A stretch of 64,000 nt of DNA from Splendidivirga corallicola. GTDB taxonomy: Bacteria; Bacteroidota; Bacteroidia; Cytophagales; Cyclobacteriaceae. The translations under genes and the position numbers were made by a program. Below the pieces are notes generated by a model, which was not told the origin of the DNA, ran no database searches, and saw only the letters and a program-made list of their open reading frames with translations. Location: the NCBI GenBank assembly GCA_030442035.1, contig JAUJEA010000006.1, positions 124,001-188,000 on the forward strand. The letters run 5' to 3'. This document shows positions 55,148-61,667 of this stretch, in pieces (within the stretch, counting starts at the first letter, position 1; every line of letters starts with the position of its first letter).

Positions 55148-56791
55148 TTAATCATATTGTTGCTGTTTTAGTTTTTCTTTATGTATTTTTCTCAACTTGT
55201 TTCTTTCTCCAATGACAAAGCCCAAACGAATATTCCAGGCACTACGGTAAGGGCTTACACCCTTGTGAAGCCAGTTATACATCAATAGCATATGTCCCTC
55301 TATTCTTCCTAGAAATTTGTGGCTCCTGCCGATGCCTAAATGAGCGCCAGACACCCATGTATTGACTTGTTTTGGTTCGTGATTCTTTTTTCCATGCCTC
55401 AGGTTTTCATATTCTCCATAACCGAAGAATCCTTTCCAAATTTTCATTTTCGTCCAGGCCCTGTATCCATATACTTCCAGTTCTCTGGTTAACAAATAGC
55501 GCTCCTCATCATTGATCGCAGTTCGATAACTGCCTCCTAACCCTGCTGATAAGTTCTTAGTGAATTTATAGCCTAGTTGTGGAGAAACATCAATGCCCAA
55601 GGGTTGTCCTTTATGAACTTGAAGGGTTGCTCCAAGTATTAACCTTTTTTTCAAGGGTTTCCCTTTTAACGGGTTTTCAGGTCGCTTAGGAAGGTTCTTG
55701 ATATTTTGAACATTCTCATATTTCTTTTTCAGCTTAGCTAGTTTCTTTTGTGTCTTTTCTAAAGATTCTGCCTGCTTGGTAAAGTGGTTCACTGCCTGTT
55801 CCTTCACCTTATTGGTGATTTGTTGTTTGGCATGTTTTTCCTCTTTCCAGTTTTGTATTTCTTCCTGATAAGGTGTCAATTCCCCTTTTTTACTTTTAAA
55901 TGCTTTTACAGCCTCCAAATTTTCTACTTTTTGTTCCACTGTCTTAGGTAGTTCTTTAGCTGCAGCCAGTTTATCTGTAACTGCTTGTTGCTGCGCTTGC
56001 ATCTTGCTACCCAAATCCTTGAGTTTTTGTTTATGTTCCTGGAAAAGTTGTAGGCTCTCATTTTCTTTTAGTTCCGAAATACTTTCTCTGGTAACTTGTT
56101 TTATCCCATCAATTTTTCCTTCGAGTGGTTTTAAAGGGGCAATCTCTTCTATTTCCTGTCGTAAGGGGTCAACATGTTTCGTTAGTGTCTCTTTAACACC
56201 TTGAGATTGAAGGTTAATTTTGTCCTTTATATTTTCATTCAATGGCTCCTGTATACCATCAACGTTTATTTTTTCCTTTATCTTAGTCGTTTCTTCTTTG
56301 ATATCATCTGCCTGGCTTGTTCCTTTAGTCCATTTCTCAATCCTTCTGTTGATCTTTGTTTGGATAGAGTCCTCTACCTTTTTTACTTGGGTGTTGAAAG
56401 CCTCGATTTTCTCTTTGGCATCACCGAATGGGTCGTACTGCAGTTTTTCCGTAAGCCTATTGCCGATAGAATCTTCATAACTACGGAAAGCTGTTTGTGT
56501 ATTATTCAGGGTATTTGTGAATTTCATAAAAGGCGAGATGGTCGCATATTTCTGCAGACTGTCTAATTTTTTCAGATACTGCTCATGGGAAAGATCCAAA
56601 GATCCTAGACTATCCATCCAATGTTTTAGCTGTTGTACTTGCCGCACAGAATCCAGCTTCAAACTATCTGGGGGTAGTAGTTGCATTATTTTGGTAGCTT
56701 CAGCAGTTGTTTGTGGTAGCTGTTGAGCAAAAACATACAACACACAGAACTGAAGCAAAAAGCCTAGCAGTATGGTGCTTTTAAGAGTCAA
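55148..56791 (-). CDS. Coiled-coil protein with C-terminal outer-membrane beta-barrel
   Basis: A 547-residue protein with a signal peptide (STILLGFLLQFCVLYVFAQ). Residues about 25-370 are a charged helical region with heptad-like pattern (LKDLGSKMQAQQQAVTDKLA, LEKTQKKLAKLKKKYENVQ), likely a long periplasmic coiled coil. The last 165 residues form beta strands (LILGATLQVHKGQPLGIDVSPQLGYKF in part, SAWNIRLGFVIGERN), an outer-membrane barrel. It is the first gene of the RHS operon and could anchor or export the large proteins. No known family recognised. Confidence 0.75.
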   Translation of the reverse strand: MTLKSTILLGFLLQFCVLYVFAQQLPQTTAEATKIMQLLPPDSLKLDSVRQVQQLKHWMDSLGSLDLSHEQYLKKLDSLQKYATISPFMKFTNTLNNTQTAFRSYEDSIGNRLTEKLQYDPFGDAKEKIEAFNTQVKKVEDSIQTKINRRIEKWTKGTSQADDIKEETTKIKEKINVDGIQEPLNENIKDKINLQSQGVKETLTKHVDPLRQEIEEIAPLKPLEGKIDGIKQVTRESISELKENESLQLFQEHKQKLKDLGSKMQAQQQAVTDKLAAAKELPKTVEQKVENLEAVKAFKSKKGELTPYQEEIQNWKEEKHAKQQITNKVKEQAVNHFTKQAESLEKTQKKLAKLKKKYENVQNIKNLPKRPENPLKGKPLKKRLILGATLQVHKGQPLGIDVSPQLGYKFTKNLSAGLGGSYRTAINDEERYLLTRELEVYGYRAWTKMKIWKGFFGYGEYENLRHGKKNHEPKQVNTWVSGAHLGIGRSHKFLGRIEGHMLLMYNWLHKGVSPYRSAWNIRLGFVIGERNKLRKIHKEKLKQQQYD

Positions 56792-57192
56792 TTTCTTTCC
56801 ATTAAGTTTTAGACTGGTCTATGACCAATCAAAATAATTCAGTTTCCTATCTGTTCCGTTCGTTGGAGTCGCTGGTTCATAAATATCATTGCTAAAGAAG
56901 CGTATTGGCCCGTTTTATTAAATGGGCTAAAAATCATTCATCTAAACAAAAAAACATCTGTATCCTTTCCATGCTCAGTGATCTATGTTTCTTTGAGTCA
57001 AATCTAAGAAGATAATTCTTATTACGCAAACATGTTACAACGACAATTTTTTTGACACACCAATACCTCACTATAATATTTCACACCTAATCATTTGGTA
57101 ATGTGATATTTATAAGAATGAAAAAAAACTTTGATTTTTTTGTTTTTTGATGGTCGACTGTCGGTTCTTTGAATCTATAGGTGACTACTTCC

Positions 57193-57209
57193 TACCCCTA
57201 GTGGGGATA
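57193..57209. promoter_or_regulatory. Operator-like palindrome cccc-tagt-gggg
   Basis: A GC-rich inverted repeat (tacccctagtggggata) stands out in an AT-rich region about 400 bp upstream of the RHS operon and 230 bp past the end of the propeller kinase gene. It could be the binding site of a regulator of the locus; which one is unknown. Confidence 0.4.
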
Positions 57210-57267
57210 TATATTGATTAGTGTAGATTGCTTTGCCGTACTTGTGGTATGAGTTTTCTATTTTGTC

Positions 57268-57370
57268 TGTATCAGGATTTATTTGATTTTAGGATTTTCG
57301 GGATTATGAATTTGTATACTTCATAGTTTTAAATCCTGTAATCCTTTCATCCTGAGAATTCTGATACCGA
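57268..57370. repeat. Copy D of the 105-bp palindromic repeat
   Basis: It begins gtatcaggatttatttgatttt, has the centre atttgtatacttcatagttttaaatcctg and ends gagaattctgatacc. It is nearly identical to copy B, 19.5 kb away, and lies on the upstream side of the RHS operon. Confidence 0.85.
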
Positions 57371-57445
57371 TAAAATAAAGAATGAGACGCTATCAATACA
57401 TTTCCATTCTATCACTCAAACAGTTCGGGAATTTGATATTTCTGT

Positions 57446-60400
57446 CTAGATAATTGATATCCCACTCACAGTCACAGTGGTGCCTTTATTTTTCAAAGAG
57501 GTAATATTCAGGTGGGCTCTGATTCTTTCTGCTCTGTTTTTCATATTGACCAGTCCTCTTCCATTAGACTTTGAATTTATTTCAAAACCCCTGCCATCAT
57601 CTGATAAACTGATACTCACTATCCCATTGTTTACTTCTAACTGAAAGTGAACCTTTGTTCCTTCCGCATATTTGAAACTATTGTTCATTGCTTCTTTGAA
57701 AATCATGATTATCTGCTTTTTTGTTTGTGCATCCAGTATCATGCTTTCCTGATCTATATATTGGCTCGCAGATGTAAATATGATATCCGTATTTTTGAAC
57801 AAATCCTCGCCGAAATCCTTTAATCGGATATAAGCATCATACAAGCTGTCCTTTGCAGGATCGATGACCCAAAGTAAATCTCTGAACCCAATAGACAACT
57901 CATTGACATTATTTCTTATCTTATCCAACCAGGAAATCAGATCTCCTTTATCAGCCACGCTTCTCTCTGCCATTGTGAGAAACAAGGAGATTTTCGAGAT
58001 TTTATTACCGAGCTCATCATGAAAATCTGCAGTATTCTCTTTTCTTAATTGCTCCCTTTCATTAATTAGTGCTCTTTCCAGCTTTGCCTGATCTTCCAGT
58101 TTCTTCATTTTCTGCCTTAGTCTCCCAACATATAAGACCCTCAAAGTGCCTAACAGCAATAATGCATATAAAGCCAAGGCCCAATTCGATTTCCAAAAAG
58201 GTGGGCTAATATGGATCGTTACTGCTATCGGATCAGTGTGCCAATTACCTTTATGATCACTTCCATCTAATAAAAGCTCATAGGTTCCGGGAGACAAATT
58301 AAAAAAGCTAAGCGTAGAATTGTAGCCTGTTTCTATCCATTCAGCATTTCCGGATAACAATTTGTGCCGGTATTGGTTTGCTTCAGGATCGGTTAAATCC
58401 AATGAGGTATATTCAACCGTTATTGAGTTTTCATAATGATTCAAATACAGTTGCCCTTTATCCATTGTTGGTAGTGCTGACCTGAAACCGGTCTTGTCTT
58501 TTTGGGTGGTCTTAATATCATTCAATACTAAATTGAAAGATCGTTTGAGGGTATCACTGAACGTTCTATTCAACACACTCAATCCCTTACTACTTCCGGC
58601 AAACACATTATCTGCCTCATCAATGAATATGACATTGCGATTCGAAATATTGTCGCTCAAACCATTTCTTCTTTGATAGTATTGCCTTCCCTCAAGACTC
58701 AAGTTTTCTTCATTAAAAATGAAACTCACAATGCCGTTGGTGGTAGTCACCCATAATCGATCATTCGAATCGTTCTCGATACCCAATATGTATTCGGAGG
58801 GCAGACCATCGGCATATCCGAATTGCACAAAATTATTTTGATCTTCTTGATATAAATTCAGTCCGGATTGAGTACCAATCCATAACCTTCCTTTGGCATC
58901 ACTATGGAGGTGTTTTATGGAGTTATTGCTGAGGCTACTAGAAAGATTAAACTGATTTTGATAGTTTTCGAAAGTCCCTTTACCCTTGTCCGACAACATT
59001 CTGCTCATACCACTAAAAGTGCCGATCCATATCTGGCACCTCCGATCTTTCTCAAGTTCCATGGTATAACTGTTAACCAATGCATCAATCCTGTTCACAT
59101 CGGAATCGTATACCTTGAAAGCAGCTTTTGACAGATCGCCATCTGGTATGGTCATTTTTAAAAGAGAAACATAGTTAGCAAGCCACACAGTATCCCTATG
59201 TTGATCTAATATTGAAAACAGCCAATTATGAGGGAGACCATTTTGTGTATTAAAATGATAAAATTGACCTGGTTCATGTGCATCATTTAATTGAGCTACG
59301 CTTAGGCCTTGCCGCGCAGTTACCCATAACCTTCGATGAGCATCGATATAGATTCTGTTTATAATCTTAAATTGAGTGGCATCAAATAACTTATATTCGG
59401 AGGGGCAGATCCTATTAACTACATCATTTCTATTGAATCTATATAATCCATGATTCGTTCCAATCCAAAGGAAGCCTTTCTCATCACCATATAGTGCTCT
59501 TATATTGAAAGGATCATCATCAAAACAATCATCGATGTGATTGGGGGGAAAGCGATAGAACTCAGTATGATCAAGGCTTAGTCTGAAAAGTCCATTAGTA
59601 TTTGACAACCAGATATTGTTTTGCATATCCTCATGCAATGCGCCAACATTGGCGTACAAATCCTGATAACCATTGGTGAGGTTTACGGGTATGGCCTCAA
59701 ACTTTTCTCCAATACTTCTTAGCCGTTTAAATCCACTACGCCATGTTCCTATCCAGATATGTCCATTCTTATCAACACAAACATCATTGATAAATTCTTT
59801 AACTATTGGCAGGTTATCCAAACCCCGGCAGTAGTCTATTGAATAAACCGAGTCATTCCTGACAGAAGCTTTCAATAAACCTACATTGGCTCCAAGTAAA
59901 ATTGAACTCGAGTCAACTTCAATAATGGAGAATGTGCTGATCTTTTCACCACTCAGTTCACCTTTATATAGGGCTGGAACTGGTTCGAAAGTATAAGGAT
60001 CCGTTCTTTCATTTATACTGGCACCACGATTTGTCCCAACCCAAATCCGGTTCCTGCTGTCTTCGTACAGACTCCATACTACACTTGCCTTATTAAGATC
60101 CAAATCTCCGTTGACATTACGGATATGACGTATCTCTATTGAATTTTTCTCAATAACAAAAATACCATTGTAGGTACCTACCCAGATGTTCTCTTTGGAA
60201 TCCTCAAGAAGTGACAGTATGTATTGCGATTCTTCTTCATCCACCTTCCCGGACAAGTTCACATATTGGATTTCTCCATGCGCCATCACATGAAGCCCTT
60301 TTGCTGTTCCAATCCAGATCCTACCATCCTTTCCTTGCATGGCCTGCATGATTTTATTGTTTCTCAAACCGGTAGAATCTTTCAATATGGAATGATAAGG

Positions 60401-60607
60401 CGTAAAGGATTGGCCATCAAACTTGAATATGCCATTATTGGTTGATATCCATAAGAAACCGTCCTGATCTTGAAATGAATGATTGATCATTCTTGAAGTA
60501 AGCCCATTGTGATCGGCATACCTGGTTAATTTATAGAATTGACCAAAAGCATTAAAGGATATCAACCAGAAACACCAGCATAATAATATTTGCAGAGTTG
60601 ATCTCAA
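57446..60607 (-). CDS. Two-component regulator propeller histidine kinase
   Basis: The kinase has 1053 residues, with a signal peptide (LCWCFWLISFNAFGQF) and then two seven-bladed propellers of Reg_prop repeats to about residue 690 (DGFLWISTNNGIFKFDG, DGRIWIGTAKGLHVM, KGRLWIGTQSGLNLY). A Y_Y_Y domain follows at about 725-795 (SPGTYELLLDGSDHKGNW) and a membrane helix at about 803-822. The NarL-type HisKA_3 domain has the His in ADFHDELGNKISKISLFL, and the HATPase has EAMNNSFKYAEG and DDGRGFEINSKSNGRGL. It senses an extracytoplasmic ligand, often a glycan. No response regulator is beside it. It lies next to the RHS operon. Confidence 0.93.
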   Translation of the reverse strand: MRSTLQILLCWCFWLISFNAFGQFYKLTRYADHNGLTSRMINHSFQDQDGFLWISTNNGIFKFDGQSFTPYHSILKDSTGLRNNKIMQAMQGKDGRIWIGTAKGLHVMAHGEIQYVNLSGKVDEEESQYILSLLEDSKENIWVGTYNGIFVIEKNSIEIRHIRNVNGDLDLNKASVVWSLYEDSRNRIWVGTNRGASINERTDPYTFEPVPALYKGELSGEKISTFSIIEVDSSSILLGANVGLLKASVRNDSVYSIDYCRGLDNLPIVKEFINDVCVDKNGHIWIGTWRSGFKRLRSIGEKFEAIPVNLTNGYQDLYANVGALHEDMQNNIWLSNTNGLFRLSLDHTEFYRFPPNHIDDCFDDDPFNIRALYGDEKGFLWIGTNHGLYRFNRNDVVNRICPSEYKLFDATQFKIINRIYIDAHRRLWVTARQGLSVAQLNDAHEPGQFYHFNTQNGLPHNWLFSILDQHRDTVWLANYVSLLKMTIPDGDLSKAAFKVYDSDVNRIDALVNSYTMELEKDRRCQIWIGTFSGMSRMLSDKGKGTFENYQNQFNLSSSLSNNSIKHLHSDAKGRLWIGTQSGLNLYQEDQNNFVQFGYADGLPSEYILGIENDSNDRLWVTTTNGIVSFIFNEENLSLEGRQYYQRRNGLSDNISNRNVIFIDEADNVFAGSSKGLSVLNRTFSDTLKRSFNLVLNDIKTTQKDKTGFRSALPTMDKGQLYLNHYENSITVEYTSLDLTDPEANQYRHKLLSGNAEWIETGYNSTLSFFNLSPGTYELLLDGSDHKGNWHTDPIAVTIHISPPFWKSNWALALYALLLLGTLRVLYVGRLRQKMKKLEDQAKLERALINEREQLRKENTADFHDELGNKISKISLFLTMAERSVADKGDLISWLDKIRNNVNELSIGFRDLLWVIDPAKDSLYDAYIRLKDFGEDLFKNTDIIFTSASQYIDQESMILDAQTKKQIIMIFKEAMNNSFKYAEGTKVHFQLEVNNGIVSISLSDDGRGFEINSKSNGRGLVNMKNRAERIRAHLNITSLKNKGTTVTVSGISII

Positions 60608-60906
60608 GTGCTGAAATAAGGGTTTAGATTTTACAAGTTCAGATTAAAAAATGTTAATTCGGTTCTAATTCAATACCATTAATCCAGGCTTTCAGGTTTC
60701 AGGCTTACTTTTGAAAAATTTGAAAGCTTAAAAACTCAAACCTAGAAGCTTGCCGTCATAGATTTATATATAATGTTATTAAATTATAATTATTTATAGA
60801 AATATATCAACCCACTGATATTTTTTTCTTAACATATTCTAAATCAAATGCTGGAGTGTTTTAACACAAATTCGCTGGCCCTCTGCTAATATTTATACTT
60901 GTTTCA
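60608..60906. other. Intergenic region with a tcaggtttcag motif
   Basis: This 300-bp AT-rich stretch holds an imperfect inverted repeat at 60687-60752 (ggctttcaggttt / aaacctagaagct). The 11-bp core tcaggtttcag at 60692-60702 is also in the right arm of the 7.8-8.2 kb element (as ctgaaacctga at 8164-8174), which suggests a shared repeat family. No gene seen. Confidence 0.45.
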
Positions 60907-61512
60907 TTAAATGTTACCCAATTCAAACTTGATTATATCCCCTTCTTTCACGTTGTACTTATCACAAAACCCGGCAACAACTTCTACTACATATTTGGCT
61001 TCTTTGAAAGATGGAATAGAATTTTCAGAATAAGGTATGGTGTGTTTGTAGATGGTGACGATCTCTTTTTGTGCGTTCACGTAGAGGATATCTAAAGGTA
61101 TAAGCGTATTTTTCATCCAAAAGGATCTTTCAGCTTCCTCCTCAAAAATGAATAACATGCCTTGAATTTCTTCCATGCTGGATCTATTCATTAACCCCTG
61201 AGCTCTATCGGCGTTATTGTCCGCCACTTCGATATTAATTTTTGTGATAGTTGAATCGCTTCCTCCTTTTACAAAGGACAATTCACCTTCTTTGACAAAT
61301 TGAGGTTCATTGGCTTTTGTCTTGATAGAGATTTTCTCTTCTGTTTTATTTTCATCAAAGATAAATTTCAGGCTAATCAATAAAACCACCACCAATGAAA
61401 TCAGGATAAACCATCTGCGGTTATTTTTGGGTATAGGTTGTTGGCTTTTACTTTGTTCCGAAACTTTTGCTTTTGTCTTTTTTTTCATCATTTGGTCTGG
61501 ATCATTACTCAC
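60907..61512 (-). CDS. Membrane-anchored DUF192 protein
   Basis: A 201-residue protein with a basic N-terminus, one membrane helix (WFILISLVVVLLISLKFIF, about 34-52) and a DUF192 domain at about 85-200: INIEVADNNADRAQGLMNRSSM in part, GMLFIFEEEAERSFWMKNTLIPLDILYVN in part and VVEVVAGFCDKYNVKEGD. The Arg-x-x-GLM and FWMKNT motifs are the family signatures. The function of DUF192 proteins is unknown; some are linked to export. It is divergent from the DnaE gene. Confidence 0.92.
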   Translation of the reverse strand: MSNDPDQMMKKKTKAKVSEQSKSQQPIPKNNRRWFILISLVVVLLISLKFIFDENKTEEKISIKTKANEPQFVKEGELSFVKGGSDSTITKINIEVADNNADRAQGLMNRSSMEEIQGMLFIFEEEAERSFWMKNTLIPLDILYVNAQKEIVTIYKHTIPYSENSIPSFKEAKYVVEVVAGFCDKYNVKEGDIIKFELGNI

Positions 61513-61642
61513 AAAGAATCACTCTCGATACGGATAACTTATCGCTGCAAAGTTATAAAACCCACTCACTATCAATAATTTCCAGGCAATTTTAATTTTA
61601 CTAAAATTTATAGTATTTCTTTCGAAAAGCTAAAATTTTATG

Positions 61643-61650
61643 TATTTTTG
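61643..61650 (+). promoter_or_regulatory. Possible -7 promoter element of the dnaE-like gene
   Basis: TATTTTTG fits the Bacteroidota TAnnTTTG element and lies 18 bases before the ATG at 61668. No good -33 element is seen, so this is tentative. Confidence 0.3.
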
Positions 61651-61667
61651 CTAAATATTTTAGTTTT

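Larger units (their letters stand above)
56792..57445. other. Intergenic region upstream of the RHS operon, 650 bp
   Basis: This AT-rich stretch precedes the coiled-coil barrel gene and should hold the promoter of the RHS operon. It contains the palindrome taccccTAGTggggata at 57193-57209, a good candidate operator, and copy D of the 105-bp repeat at 57268-57370. No gene seen. Confidence 0.5.
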
